64,000 nt of DNA from the NCBI RefSeq assembly GCF_003627755.1, contig NZ_CP032694.1, forward strand, positions 2,967,501 to 3,031,500, in the 5' to 3' direction. The position numbers were made by a program, and so were the translations under genes. Below are positions 1 through 8,714 of this stretch, piece by piece. A model generated the notes under the pieces. That model saw only the letters and a list, made by a program, of their open reading frames with translations, had not been told where the DNA came from and searched no databases. Source of the stretch: Rhizobium jaguaris (lineage in GTDB: Bacteria; Pseudomonadota; Alphaproteobacteria; Rhizobiales; Rhizobiaceae). The stretch's first letter is position 1; each line of letters opens with the position of its first letter.

Positions 1-1
1 A

Positions 2-1078
2 TGGCAGGTGCATGGCGGCGGTTTCTACCACATCCAGAAATATCTCGTGGCTCCCGCCCAGATGCCCGAGCATCTGACCTGGTTCAAATATGAGAGCTAT
101 TTCACCTGGCTCTCCGGCTTCCTGATGCTCTGCATCGTCTATTACGGCGGCGCCAATCTCTTCCTCATCGACCGGCACGTGCTCGACGTCAGCGTTCCCG
201 TCGCCATCCTGATTTCGCTCGCGTCCCTGGCCGGCGGCTGGATCGTCTACGACCTGCTCTGCAAGTCGCCCCTCGGCAACAATACCTGGGGACTGATGGC
301 GGTGCTTTATGTTGTCCTCGTCTTCATGGCCTGGGGTTATACGCATCTGTTCACTGGCCGCGCCGCCTTCCTGCATCTCGGCGCCTTCACGGCGACGATC
401 ATGTCGGCCAATGTCTTCATGATCATCATTCCCAACCAGAAGATCGTTGTCGCCGACCTGATTGCCGGACGCACGCCGGACCCGGAATATGGCCGCATCG
501 CCAAGCAGCGTTCGTTGCACAACAACTATCTGACGCTGCCCGTCATCTTCTTCATGCTGTCGAACCACTATCCGCTGGCCTTCGGTACCACCTACAACTG
601 GATCATCGCGGCGCTGGTGTTTTTGATGGGTGTCACCATCCGCCACTGGTTCAACACGATCCATGCCCGTAAGGGCCGGCCGACCTGGACCTGGATCGTC
701 ACCGTTATCCTCTTCATTCTGATCATATGGCTTTCGACAGTGCCGAAGGTGCTTACCGGCGAGAAGGAAGCCAACGCTATCGCACCCGCATTCCAGCAGT
801 TCGCGGCTGATGCGCACTTTCCGGCGGTGAAGCAGATGATCTCGACGCGCTGTTCGATGTGCCATGCCGCCGAGCCGGCTTTTGAAGGCATTGCCCGCGC
901 GCCGAAGGAAGTGATGCTGGAAAACGACGCAGAAATCGCTATGCATGCCCGCGAGATCTATATTCAGGCCGGCCGCAGCCATGCCATGCCTCCCGGCAAC
1001 GTCACCGACGTGACGCCGGAGGAACGCAAGCTGCTGGTCGCCTGGTTCGAAAGCTCCGTCGGAGAAAAAGACCAATGA
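2..1078 (+). CDS. puuD: Urate hydroxylase PuuD (membrane urate oxidase with cytochrome c domain), 5' end cut off
   Basis: The reading frame is open from base 2, so the start lies upstream of the window. The visible ~358 residues hold several hydrophobic membrane segments (for example the stretches encoded near 100-180, 190-260, 290-345, 380-450 and 690-745) and a C-terminal soluble cytochrome c domain with one haem site, CSMCH, near residue 282. This layout is that of PuuD, which oxidises urate to 5-hydroxyisourate in the inner membrane and passes electrons to a c-type haem instead of directly to oxygen. Its stop overlaps the guaD start (ATGA), so the two are translationally coupled. The uraH, uraD and puuE genes nearby support the assignment. 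Confidence 0.9.
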   Translation, partial: WQVHGGGFYHIQKYLVAPAQMPEHLTWFKYESYFTWLSGFLMLCIVYYGGANLFLIDRHVLDVSVPVAILISLASLAGGWIVYDLLCKSPLGNNTWGLMAVLYVVLVFMAWGYTHLFTGRAAFLHLGAFTATIMSANVFMIIIPNQKIVVADLIAGRTPDPEYGRIAKQRSLHNNYLTLPVIFFMLSNHYPLAFGTTYNWIIAALVFLMGVTIRHWFNTIHARKGRPTWTWIVTVILFILIIWLSTVPKVLTGEKEANAIAPAFQQFAADAHFPAVKQMISTRCSMCHAAEPAFEGIARAPKEVMLENDAEIAMHAREIYIQAGRSHAMPPGNVTDVTPEERKLLVAWFESSVGEKDQ

Positions 1079-2388
1079 CAACCCTTTTGCGCGGCCGCCT
1101 GCTCTCCTTCAAGCGCGCGCCGCAGAGCCTGAGCGATACGGACAGCTATTCGTATGAGAACGATGGCGGCCTGCTGATCGAAAATGGCATCATTGCCGCC
1201 ATCGGCCCCTATGCGGAGGTGAAGGCGAAAGCGCCCGCGCATGTTGCCGAAGCTGACCACCGGCCGAACCTGATCTTGCCGGGCTTCATCGACATGCATT
1301 TGCATTTCCCGCAGATGCAGGTGATCGCCTCCTATGCCGCCAACCTGCTGGAATGGCTGAACACCTATACCTTCCCCGAGGAATGCCGCTTCGTCGAAAG
1401 CACCCATGCTCAGCGCATCGCCACCCACTTCTACGACGAGTTGGTCCGCCACGGCACGACGACCGCAGTCGCCTATTGCTCGGTGCACAAGACCTCCGCC
1501 GACGCCTTCTTTTCCGAAGCCATGCACCGCAACATGCGTATGGTCGGCGGCAAGGTGATGATGGACCGCAACGCACCGCAGGGCCTGCTCGACACACCGC
1601 AAATGGGCTATGACGAGACGCGCCAGGTGATCGCCGATTGGCACGGCAAGGGGCGCAATCATGTCGCCATCACTCCACGCTTCGCCATTACCTCGACTCC
1701 GGAGCAGATGGAGGCTGCAGCAGCCCTTGCTCGCGAATTCCCGGATCTGCACATCCAGACGCATCTCTCCGAAAACCACGACGAGATCAAGTTCACCTGC
1801 GAGCTCTATCCGGATGCGATCGACTACACCGATATCTACGCGCATTACGGCCTGCTCGGACGCAAGAGCCTGTTCGGCCACGCGATCCATCTTTCCGAAC
1901 GCGAAGCAGACGCCATGAGCGAGGCCGGCGCGATCGCCGTCCACTGCCCAACCTCCAACCTTTTCCTCGGTTCGGGCCTCTTTCCGCTGAAGGCTCTTGC
2001 ACGCCGCGAAAAGCCCGTTCGCATCGGCGTGGCCACCGATATCGGCGGCGGTTCCAGCTATTCGATGCTGCGCACGATGGACGAGGCCTACAAGATCCAG
2101 CAGCTGCTCGGCGAGCGTCTGAACCCGCTGGAAAGCTACTACTACATGACCCTTGGCAATGCCGAGGCCCTGTCGCTGGCCGATAAGATCGGCACCCTCG
2201 ATCCCGGCACCGACGCCGACCTCGTGATCCTCAACGCCTCGGCAACGCCGGCCATGGCACTGAAGATGGAAGTGGTGAAGAGCCTCGCCGAGGAACTGTT
2301 CCTCTTGCAGACCATGGGGGATGATCGGGCGATCGTGGAGACCTATGTGGCGGGCGAGCCGGCCAAGAGTGTTCTTGGCCAGCACTGA
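1075..2388 (+). CDS. guaD: Guanine deaminase
   Basis: The 437-residue protein is a cytosolic amidohydrolase-family enzyme converting guanine to xanthine and ammonia. The zinc-site motifs appear in order: GFIDMHLHFPQ (HxH, about residue 66), QTHLSEN (about 230), GHAIHLSE (about 266) and ATDIGGGSSYS (metal-binding Asp, about 321). The HCPTSNLFLGSG stretch is typical of guanine deaminases. The length matches the family. The start overlaps the puuD stop by four bases, so it is in an operon with urate oxidation. Guanine would feed into the pathway through xanthine; the needed xanthine dehydrogenase is not in the window. Confidence 0.93.
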   Translation: MTTLLRGRLLSFKRAPQSLSDTDSYSYENDGGLLIENGIIAAIGPYAEVKAKAPAHVAEADHRPNLILPGFIDMHLHFPQMQVIASYAANLLEWLNTYTFPEECRFVESTHAQRIATHFYDELVRHGTTTAVAYCSVHKTSADAFFSEAMHRNMRMVGGKVMMDRNAPQGLLDTPQMGYDETRQVIADWHGKGRNHVAITPRFAITSTPEQMEAAAALAREFPDLHIQTHLSENHDEIKFTCELYPDAIDYTDIYAHYGLLGRKSLFGHAIHLSEREADAMSEAGAIAVHCPTSNLFLGSGLFPLKALARREKPVRIGVATDIGGGSSYSMLRTMDEAYKIQQLLGERLNPLESYYYMTLGNAEALSLADKIGTLDPGTDADLVILNASATPAMALKMEVVKSLAEELFLLQTMGDDRAIVETYVAGEPAKSVLGQH

Positions 2389-2395
2389 GTGGGTC

Positions 2396-3199
2396 TCAAA
2401 CGACCGGCACCGTACCCCCGTCGATCGTATACTCCGCTCCATGGATGGCCGCCGCGCGGCCCGAGGCGAGGAACGCCACCAACTCGGCGACCTCTTCGGG
2501 AAAGGCGGGGCGGCCGATGGGGATGCCGCCGAGTGCGTCCATGATGCTTTGGCGGGCTACGGCTTCGTCGATGCCGCCGTGTTCGGCGATGCGGCTCACC
2601 ATGTGTTCTGCAGCCTCCGTCATGATCCAGCCAGGCGCGACGGATGTGACCCGTATGCCCTTCGGCCCGACCTCCTTGGAAAGGACCTTGCTATAGGTCG
2701 TCAGCGCGGCCTTGGCCGCAGCATAGGCGATGGTCGATTCATGCAACGGCAGACGGCGCTGGATCGACGAGATATGGATGACGACGCCGGCGCGGCGTTC
2801 AATCATCTGCGGCAGCAAAGCGCGATCCAGGCCAACGGCGGCCATGAGATTGAGGTTCAGCTCCTGTTGCCACAAGACATCGTCGATCACCGCAAAACCG
2901 CCACCAGGCGTCGCGGAACCGCCGAGATTGTGGACGATGACATCGACGGCGCCGAACCTGCCCAGAACTGCGTTCGCCACTTGGGCAACACCTTCTGCTG
3001 TCACAAGATCGGCCTGAACGAAGAGCGCGGGCGAAAGATCCTCCGGCAACGGCGAACGAGCGGCCGTCGCAACCGTTGCGCCAGCCGCCATCAGCCGGCG
3101 GACAATGGCAGCACCCGCCCCCTTGGTGCCACCCGACACAAGCACGTGTTTGCCGGAAAATTCATTGGGATCGATCGAAAACGTCTGCACAAAGGTCAT
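2396..3199 (-). CDS. Short-chain dehydrogenase/reductase (SDR), substrate unknown
   Basis: The 267-residue protein has the classical SDR Rossmann pattern: an N-terminal cofactor loop GGTKGAGAA, an NLGGSA segment in place of the usual NNAG, the active-site Ser in HISSIQ, the YAAAK catalytic Tyr/Lys pair, and the C-terminal DGG of many SDRs. It is probably an NAD(P)-dependent alcohol/ketone oxidoreductase in the cytosol. Its start overlaps the stop of the upstream NTF2-like gene (ATGA), so the two are translationally coupled. The HxlR regulator upstream, on the other strand, is the likely controller. The substrate cannot be read from the sequence. Confidence 0.85.
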   Translation of the reverse strand: MTFVQTFSIDPNEFSGKHVLVSGGTKGAGAAIVRRLMAAGATVATAARSPLPEDLSPALFVQADLVTAEGVAQVANAVLGRFGAVDVIVHNLGGSATPGGGFAVIDDVLWQQELNLNLMAAVGLDRALLPQMIERRAGVVIHISSIQRRLPLHESTIAYAAAKAALTTYSKVLSKEVGPKGIRVTSVAPGWIMTEAAEHMVSRIAEHGGIDEAVARQSIMDALGGIPIGRPAFPEEVAELVAFLASGRAAAIHGAEYTIDGGTVPVV

Positions 3200-3528
3200 A
3201 GACCGATCTCCAGGCGGATGATCTCGCCGTCCGCTCCGAGCGTAAAGTCGTAGTGCAATACGATCGGACTACCGGGGAAAGTACCGGCGACTTGCGCGGA
3301 TACCCGCAGCGCTTGACCTATTGCATCGACACCCTGAATGTCGGCCGTGATGCCGTATTTTCCGGTCGTCTTCACGATCCAGCTGCGAATGGCGGCATGG
3401 CCGCGCATCTCTTCGCCTTCGTCGTGCACGAATGCATCCTCGCCAAACTGCGCGAGCATTCCGGCGACATCACGTTTGTTTACTGCAGCGAAATAGGCTG
3501 CCAGTTTTTCGGGCAGTGATATTGTCAT
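3196..3528 (-). CDS. NTF2-like / SnoaL-type small protein
   Basis: The 110-residue protein has the NTF2-like cone fold pattern: an N-terminal helix pair (AAYFAAVNKRDVAGMLAQF), then DDEGEEMRGHAAIRSW and C-terminal strands ending HYDFTLGADGEIIRLEIGL. Family members are small isomerases, hydrolases or binding proteins; no specific activity can be named. It is the first gene of a two-gene unit with the SDR that overlaps its stop. The pair is divergent from an HxlR regulator, an arrangement often used for responses to reactive carbonyls or quinones; that role is inference only. Confidence 0.75.
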   Translation of the reverse strand: MTISLPEKLAAYFAAVNKRDVAGMLAQFGEDAFVHDEGEEMRGHAAIRSWIVKTTGKYGITADIQGVDAIGQALRVSAQVAGTFPGSPIVLHYDFTLGADGEIIRLEIGL

Positions 3529-3604
3529 ATCTCGAATCCTTCTGTTGTATCAGGGAAACGGAGGCGCCACCGTGTCCAGGCATAGGTGGCGGAGGACAAT
3601 CGAA

Positions 3605-4012
3605 ATGGCAAGAACGCACGAAAAAGTAGGGTACTTACCTGAAAGTCAGTATGAGGCCTTCTCGACGCCTTCCTCGGCGGCCGTCGGTGTTGAAAACGTG
3701 CTGCGAATTCTCGAGGGCCGCTGGAAGTTGGTGATCCTCTTCCATCTGTTCGGCGGCAAGCTGCTGCGCTTTTCGGAACTGGAAAAGGCGATCCCGGCTG
3801 TGTCGCAAAAGATGCTGATCCAGCAGCTTCGGCAGATGGAGGCCGACGGTATCGTCCGGCGGATCGTCCATCATCAAGTGCCACCCAAGGTCGAATATGG
3901 CCTGACCGGCTGGGGTCAGGCATTGTGCCCAGCGCTCGACGCGCTCCTTAAATGGGCTGCTTCCAAAGAAGCTGCCGAAGCCGCTTCCCCACCCAAGGAG
4001 GGTTCGGTCTGA
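3605..4012 (+). CDS. HxlR-family transcriptional regulator
   Basis: The 135-residue winged-helix protein contains the HxlR core: LEGRWKLVILFHLFGGKLLRFSELEKAIPAVSQKMLIQQLRQMEADGIVRR, with the wing following. I chose the ATG at 3605 because a GGAGG lies at 3591-3595; an in-frame upstream start at 3545 lacks such a site. It is divergent from the NTF2-like/SDR pair with about 76 bp between the starts, so it probably controls them and itself. The N-terminal lead has no cysteine, so a redox-sensing Cys of the HypR/YodB kind is not evident there. Confidence 0.87.
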   Translation: MARTHEKVGYLPESQYEAFSTPSSAAVGVENVLRILEGRWKLVILFHLFGGKLLRFSELEKAIPAVSQKMLIQQLRQMEADGIVRRIVHHQVPPKVEYGLTGWGQALCPALDALLKWAASKEAAEAASPPKEGSV

Positions 4013-4088
4013 GCCGAATTCCTCGTCACATCTTCGTCAAAATCATGCTATTGGCGAATGTCTCATTTAAATTCAAAGGCATACTGCC

Positions 4089-5228
4089 ATGACCGAGCCG
4101 CTTACCATTGCCGAACTGAAGAAGCTCGCCAAACGGCGCGTGCCGAAGATGTTCTTCCAATATGCCGATTCCGGCTCGTGGACCGAGTCCACCTATAATG
4201 CGAACGAAGCGGATTTCAAAAAGATCAAGCTGCGCCAGCGCGTCCTCGTCGATATGGCCAACCGCTCTCTGGAAACGCGCATGGTCGGCCAGACGGTGTC
4301 GATGCCGGTGGCGCTGGCTCCGACCGGGCTGACCGGCATGCAGCATGCCGACGGTGAAATGCTGGCGGCGCGCGCGGCGGAGGAGTTCGGCATTCCGTTC
4401 ACGCTGTCGACCATGAGCATCTGCTCGATCGAGGACGTTGCCTCGGTGACGAAAAAACCCTTCTGGTTCCAGCTTTATGTCATGAAGGACCGCGACTTCG
4501 TGATAGACCTGATCAATCGCGCAAAAGCCGCGAAGTGTTCAGCCTTGGTGCTGACAGCCGACCTGCAGATCCTTGGCCAGCGGCACAACGATCTGCGCAA
4601 CGGCCTGACGGCGCCGCCGAAACTCATTCCGAAGCATATGTGGCAGGTGGCGACGCGGCCGCGCTGGTGCCTGGACATGATGCGAACCAAGCGGCATTCC
4701 TTCGGCAATGTCATCGGTCATGCCAAGAACGTTACCAGCCTGGCGTCGCTGGCGGGTTGGACCCATGAGCAATTCGATCCCAAGCTTTCATGGAGCGATG
4801 TCGGCTGGATCAAGGAGCGCTGGGGCGGGCCGCTGATCATCAAGGGCATCCTCGATGTCGAGGACGCCAAAGCCGCCGTCGATACCGGCGCGGACGCGAT
4901 CATCGTTTCCAACCATGGCGGCCGGCAGCTAGACGGCGCCCCCTCCTCCATCAGCGTGCTGCCGAAAATCGTCGACGCTGTCGGCGACAAGATCGAGGTG
5001 CATGTCGACGGAGGTATCCGCTCCGGCCAGGATGTATTGAAGGCCGTGGCGCTTGGCGCCAAAGGCACCTTCATCGGCCGCCCCTTCCTCTACGGCCTCG
5101 GCGCCATGGGCAAGGAAGGCGTCACGCTCGCGCTTGAGATCATCCGCAGGGAGCTGGACATCTCCATGGCGCTGTGCGGCAAGCGGGATATCAAGACCGT
5201 GAATCGGGAGATTATCGCCGAGGTTTAG
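4089..5228 (+). CDS. lldD: FMN-dependent alpha-hydroxy-acid dehydrogenase (L-lactate dehydrogenase type)
   Basis: The 379-residue protein belongs to the FMN alpha-hydroxy-acid oxidase family (L-lactate dehydrogenase, glycolate oxidase). The N-terminal PKMFFQYADSGSW matches the family's start. FWFQLYV and ALVLTADLQ line the FMN site, SNHGGRQLDGAP carries the catalytic His and substrate Arg (about residue 276), and VHVDGGIRSGQDV plus the Gly-Arg-Pro segment bind FMN phosphate. It would oxidise L-lactate or a related 2-hydroxy acid. It stands alone on the plus strand and ends convergently against the metallophosphoesterase, with the two stop codons overlapping. Confidence 0.88.
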   Translation: MTEPLTIAELKKLAKRRVPKMFFQYADSGSWTESTYNANEADFKKIKLRQRVLVDMANRSLETRMVGQTVSMPVALAPTGLTGMQHADGEMLAARAAEEFGIPFTLSTMSICSIEDVASVTKKPFWFQLYVMKDRDFVIDLINRAKAAKCSALVLTADLQILGQRHNDLRNGLTAPPKLIPKHMWQVATRPRWCLDMMRTKRHSFGNVIGHAKNVTSLASLAGWTHEQFDPKLSWSDVGWIKERWGGPLIIKGILDVEDAKAAVDTGADAIIVSNHGGRQLDGAPSSISVLPKIVDAVGDKIEVHVDGGIRSGQDVLKAVALGAKGTFIGRPFLYGLGAMGKEGVTLALEIIRRELDISMALCGKRDIKTVNREIIAEV

Positions 5229-5965
5229 CGCAGCCACCCTGTCGCCAAACCGCTCGCCCAATCGGCGCGGCCGGCACGCCCAGCTAACGCCGCCATCGCT
5301 CGATGATCGTAGGCCACCTGCCGGAATGCCGGCAGCCATATGCCGTCCACCTTTTCCAGAATGACATAGGAGGCGAAGGGATGGCCGGCCTCGACCTTGT
5401 GATAATGGGGCAAATCGTCATCGTAGGCGGGGCAGCCGACGCTGCCGGGGTTGACGATCAGGCGCCCATCACCGAGGCGAACCATACGCGGGATGTGACT
5501 ATGGCCGCATAACAACAGCGGAAAATCGATTCCGGTGGCCAGCGCCTCTATCTCTTCGATCGGCTTCAGATAAATGTGGCCTTGCGGCGAGACGGCTTCG
5601 AGCCAATAGGTATGATCGTCCTTGGGCGTCGCGTGGCAAAGGTAGGCCTCGTCCCCATAGACGGTGCTGAAGGGTAAGGTCCTCAGCCAGTCGAAATGAT
5701 GCACGGACAATTCCGCATGGGCGGCACTGTCCGAAGCATGCATCTCTTTCGGCACCTGTTCGATCAGATGCCGATCGTGGTTCCCGCGAACCGTCACCGC
5801 GTCGAGCGCAACCAGGATTTCGGCCGTCTCCCCCGCCGTTAGTGGCCCGCTAAAGCAGTCGCCGAGATTGACGATGTCGTCGATGCCTTGCGCCCGTATA
5901 TCAGCCAGCACCGCCTCCAGCGCCAGATGATTGCCATGCACATCCGCAATCGCCGCAAAACGCAA
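5225..5965 (-). CDS. Metallophosphoesterase (calcineurin-like), last gene of the ureide operon
   Basis: The 246-residue protein shows the dinuclear metallophosphoesterase motifs in order: DVHGN (residues 8-12), GDC near 36, GNHD near 82, and GHSH near 176. This resembles YfcE/YmdB-type phosphodiesterases. The substrate is unknown. It starts three bases after the uraH stop, so it is probably co-transcribed with the purine-degradation genes. A role in nucleotide or cyclic nucleotide breakdown would fit the neighbours but is inference. Confidence 0.83.
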   Translation of the reverse strand: MRFAAIADVHGNHLALEAVLADIRAQGIDDIVNLGDCFSGPLTAGETAEILVALDAVTVRGNHDRHLIEQVPKEMHASDSAAHAELSVHHFDWLRTLPFSTVYGDEAYLCHATPKDDHTYWLEAVSPQGHIYLKPIEEIEALATGIDFPLLLCGHSHIPRMVRLGDGRLIVNPGSVGCPAYDDDLPHYHKVEAGHPFASYVILEKVDGIWLPAFRQVAYDHRAMAALAGRAGRADWASGLATGWLR

Positions 5966-5968
5966 TTC

Positions 5969-6325
5969 TCAGCTCCCGCGATAGGTGGAATAGCCATAGG
6001 GCGAGAGCAGCAGCGGCACGTGGTAATGCGCCGTCGTATCGGCGATACCGAAACGGATCGGTACAAGATCCAGGAATGCTGGCTCGGGTAGCTTGACCCC
6101 GGTTGCACGCAGATAATCGCCGGCCCGGAAGAGTAATTCATAGATACCGGCAACAAAACTGTCGCCGACCAGCATCGGCCCACCGTCGACGCGTCCGTCC
6201 GAATTGGTCGTGACCGTCTTCAGATGCTGCCGCGTCTCGCCCTCGATCTTGAAGAGATCGATCACCAGGCCTTCGGCCGGTCTGCCAAGGGCAGTATCGA
6301 GCACATGGGTGGTCAGTCCGGTCAT
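5969..6325 (-). CDS. uraH: 5-hydroxyisourate hydrolase
   Basis: The 118-residue transthyretin-like enzyme hydrolyses 5-hydroxyisourate to OHCU (2-oxo-4-hydroxy-4-carboxy-5-ureidoimidazoline). The N-terminal [16 protein letters not shown] with the catalytic His, the internal [21 protein letters not shown], and the C-terminal YRGS signature all match HIUase. The length is normal. The start overlaps the allA stop. It acts right after PuuD and right before UraD. Confidence 0.95.
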   Translation of the reverse strand: MTGLTTHVLDTALGRPAEGLVIDLFKIEGETRQHLKTVTTNSDGRVDGGPMLVGDSFVAGIYELLFRAGDYLRATGVKLPEPAFLDLVPIRFGIADTTAHYHVPLLLSPYGYSTYRGS

Positions 6326-6822
6326 AGGGTCGGCGCTCCGATGATGAAGGGGGTGTCGAAGAAGAATTCCACCAGATTGTTGCCCGGCCCGTCGCGATCA
6401 ACGACGAGAAAGTCGCTCGGCTGATCAAGGGTCATCAGCGGGTAGTGCCAGACATTGCGACGATAGTTCACACCTTGGTCACCTCGTGCCAAAAAAACCC
6501 GCGGCGTGCCTGGCCTGCCGTCCTCATCCTCCGAAACGATGACAAGAAACTGCCGATCGTTCAGCGGTACGAAACACTGGCTGCCGAGGGGATGGCGCTC
6601 CATCATCTCGACCGCGTATGGAAAGGCCCGCGGCTGGCCGCGAAACAGATTGATGATCACGCGCGCTTCGTCGCCCGCGGCCTCAGCGCTGGAAAGGGCA
6701 TGAAACCGCTCCGTCGTACCGCCATTGATCAGCCTCACCGTCGCTGGGTCCGCTTCGATGACGTCGCCAAAGGGCGCGAACGCGGCCTTGGTAAGAGGGA
6801 AGATATCGAGAGTTCTGGTCAT
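6322..6822 (-). CDS. allA: Ureidoglycolate lyase
   Basis: The 166-residue protein matches AllA, which splits ureidoglycolate into glyoxylate and urea in the last step of ureide breakdown. Visible features are [11 protein letters not shown] near the N terminus, [28 protein letters not shown] (metal and substrate site region), and the C-terminal WHYPLMTL. The start at 6822 is preceded by GGAGAG. A longer reading to 6909 would run into the preceding gene and gives an unrelated N-terminal tail. The stop overlaps the uraH start. Confidence 0.92.
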   Translation of the reverse strand: MTRTLDIFPLTKAAFAPFGDVIEADPATVRLINGGTTERFHALSSAEAAGDEARVIINLFRGQPRAFPYAVEMMERHPLGSQCFVPLNDRQFLVIVSEDEDGRPGTPRVFLARGDQGVNYRRNVWHYPLMTLDQPSDFLVVDRDGPGNNLVEFFFDTPFIIGAPTL

Positions 6823-6827
6823 GGGCG

Positions 6828-7190
6828 TCACTCTCCTTCCGCTCGCCAGCGGCGGATGGATTCGAGCTGTGTGAGCAATTCCGGGATCACATGCCCGACC
6901 GTCGTCCAAACGTCCTCGACGTTTGCCGTGACGCCGTCGGCTAGCAGGAGCTCGCTCATGGCTTGCATCTCATTCCAACGTAGATCCGGATGGTCCGGGC
7001 CAAATTCCGGATATTCACGCAGCAATTGGGCTGCCGCCGCACCAATGGCACAGAGGCTATATGCGACGGCATATTGAGTACGATCATCGGCCAGGAACGA
7101 TGCCCTGTCCATTCCTCGAACAAAAAGACGCGCTTCGGACGCGGCCCTCTGCATGTGATCCAGGTAATGGACAGGACCTCTACCGGTCAT
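6828..7190 (-). CDS. HepT-like (DUF86) protein with lost RNase motif
   Basis: The 120-residue all-helical protein aligns with HepT-type HEPN ribonucleases (DUF86): a central [13 protein letters not shown] helix, the tryptophan before the active site, and a downstream [19 protein letters not shown] helix. In active HepT toxins an RX4HXY motif sits six residues after that tryptophan. Here the matching positions are S79, A84 and G86, so all key residues are replaced. No MntA-type nucleotidyltransferase partner is beside it. It sits tightly between alc and allA (3-5 bp gaps), so it is probably translated with the ureide enzymes and is unlikely to be a toxin. Confidence 0.7.
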   Translation of the reverse strand: MTGRGPVHYLDHMQRAASEARLFVRGMDRASFLADDRTQYAVAYSLCAIGAAAAQLLREYPEFGPDHPDLRWNEMQAMSELLLADGVTANVEDVWTTVGHVIPELLTQLESIRRWRAEGE

Positions 7191-7193
7191 GTC

Positions 7194-8216
7194 CTAGGCC
7201 TTGTTCCCGAAAAGCCTAAGCCGCATGACGCCGCCGTCCGGATGCATGGCGAATCGCACATGCGTTACCGGGCCGATGGACGCCAAGACATCGGCGCCAT
7301 ATTCGTGGATGTGATCCATCTGCAGCTTCTGGCGCGGAAGGATCGGCTTCCAGTTCTCCGAGGCGGCGATCTCCGCATCGGTGAAGGTGTCGCCGTGACC
7401 GGGCAAATAAGCGCCAAGCAGTTCGCACGTATCCGGAAAATTGCCCTTGAAGAATGCGGTGTCGACGATAACGCGGTTGATGGTACCGGGATGACCTAGG
7501 CGGATGATCGTCCAGTCATGGCCGGGGCCACGCCGGCGCTTTGTTTCCCAGCCGTCGCCCATGTTGAGACCACGGCCCGGTCCGAGCATCTTGTCGGGGT
7601 GGCCATAATGCGCATCCGACCAGGCAAGCGCCTTGGCGCCGTTGAAGATATAGCCAAGGTCGACTTCTTCGGTGCCACCCACCTTCGACCAGTCGAAATA
7701 GGCCGCGCCGTAGACGCGTAGACGTGCAACACCGCCATCGGGATAGATGTGCATCCGAAGATGCGTCCAGACTTTTTCCTTATCGGCCACTTCGAAGAAA
7801 TGATGTGCGCTGGAGCCGAGCGGCGATTTTACGAGGATCTCGGTCCAGGCGGTCGCGTCGGTCGGATCGCCATTTTCAACGAACGCGGCCTCGATCGAGC
7901 AATGCGGCGGGTAATTGCCCGTGAAATAGCTGGTATCGACATCAAACCCGAAGATGCGGCCCGGCATGGCGAGGCGGATGTCCGACCAGTCATGCCCCGG
8001 TACACGCTTGCGCCGGCTTTCCCAGCCGTCCATGTACTTGCCGTTGTCATCATAGAGATCCGGATCGAAGCTTGCCGGTACATCCTGCAGCATCCGATCC
8101 AGCGGCGCGAAGAACTCGTCGGTGGCGTAGAGCCCTTTGGCGCCGAGACGGGCGGAGGCAAGGTTAATGGCACCGAGCGCGAAGGACGGAAGGCTGGTAT
8201 CGGCAGTGTCAGTCAT
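7194..8216 (-). CDS. alc: Allantoicase
   Basis: The 340-residue protein hydrolyses allantoate to ureidoglycolate and urea. It shows the internal duplication of allantoicases. Each half has a matching segment: WESRRKRVPGHDWSDIRL with TSYFTGNYPP, and WETKRRRGPGHDWTIIRLG with TAFFKGNFPD. It is cytosolic. It starts directly after uraD (adjacent stop and start) and is followed by the HepT-like gene. The following enzyme in the route, AllA, is two genes downstream. Confidence 0.95.
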   Translation of the reverse strand: MTDTADTSLPSFALGAINLASARLGAKGLYATDEFFAPLDRMLQDVPASFDPDLYDDNGKYMDGWESRRKRVPGHDWSDIRLAMPGRIFGFDVDTSYFTGNYPPHCSIEAAFVENGDPTDATAWTEILVKSPLGSSAHHFFEVADKEKVWTHLRMHIYPDGGVARLRVYGAAYFDWSKVGGTEEVDLGYIFNGAKALAWSDAHYGHPDKMLGPGRGLNMGDGWETKRRRGPGHDWTIIRLGHPGTINRVIVDTAFFKGNFPDTCELLGAYLPGHGDTFTDAEIAASENWKPILPRQKLQMDHIHEYGADVLASIGPVTHVRFAMHPDGGVMRLRLFGNKA

Positions 8217-8714
8217 TCAAGTCTCCGGAAGCATGGATTGCAGGCGTAGCATCGCGATCCTCTCCACCTGCGCCGTTGCGGTCGCAAATTCCGCGTCCCG
8301 GTCATTGCCGATCCGCGTTTCGAAGGCGGTGAGGATATCGTCTTTGCCGAGCCCCCTGACCGCAATAATAAAAGGAAAGCCGAATTTCGTCACGTAAGCC
8401 GTGTTGAGCTCGGTGAAGCGAGCATGCTCAGCCGGTGTCAGCCGATCAAGTCCGGCGCCTGCCTGCTCTTTGCGGCTGTCCTCAGTGAGCTTGCCGGCAA
8501 TGGCCAGCCGACCGGCGAGGTCGGGATGCGCCCGCAAAACGCCAAGCCGCTCGTCAGCACTGGCCCTGCGGAAAATCGCAACCAGAGCGCCATGTACGCC
8601 GACTGACGTCAACGGTTCGACAATGCCACCAGCGTCATAAGCTCGTTCGGCAATGAACGGAGAGTGCTCGAAGACGCCGCCGAAGCGGGTCACAAAATCG
8701 TCGCGCGATATCAT
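8217..8714 (-). CDS. uraD: OHCU decarboxylase
   Basis: The 165-residue protein decarboxylates OHCU to S-allantoin. The catalytic HPDLAG (His about residue 62), the SRKEQAGAGL segment (family SxxEQxxAGL) and YVTKFGFPFIIAVRG are all present. The length is normal for a stand-alone UraD. It lies between puuE and alc with no spacing, consistent with one transcript. Confidence 0.95.
   Translation of the reverse strand: MISRDDFVTRFGGVFEHSPFIAERAYDAGGIVEPLTSVGVHGALVAIFRRASADERLGVLRAHPDLAGRLAIAGKLTEDSRKEQAGAGLDRLTPAEHARFTELNTAYVTKFGFPFIIAVRGLGKDDILTAFETRIGNDRDAEFATATAQVERIAMLRLQSMLPET

Noticed and set aside
964..2442. Long open frame (492 codons) on the minus strand antisense to guaD
   Set aside because: It mirrors the codon pattern of guaD, has no family features, and runs through two well-supported genes.
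6828..7190. Active HepT/MntA toxin-antitoxin pair
   Set aside because: The catalytic motif is lost and no nucleotidyltransferase gene is adjacent.
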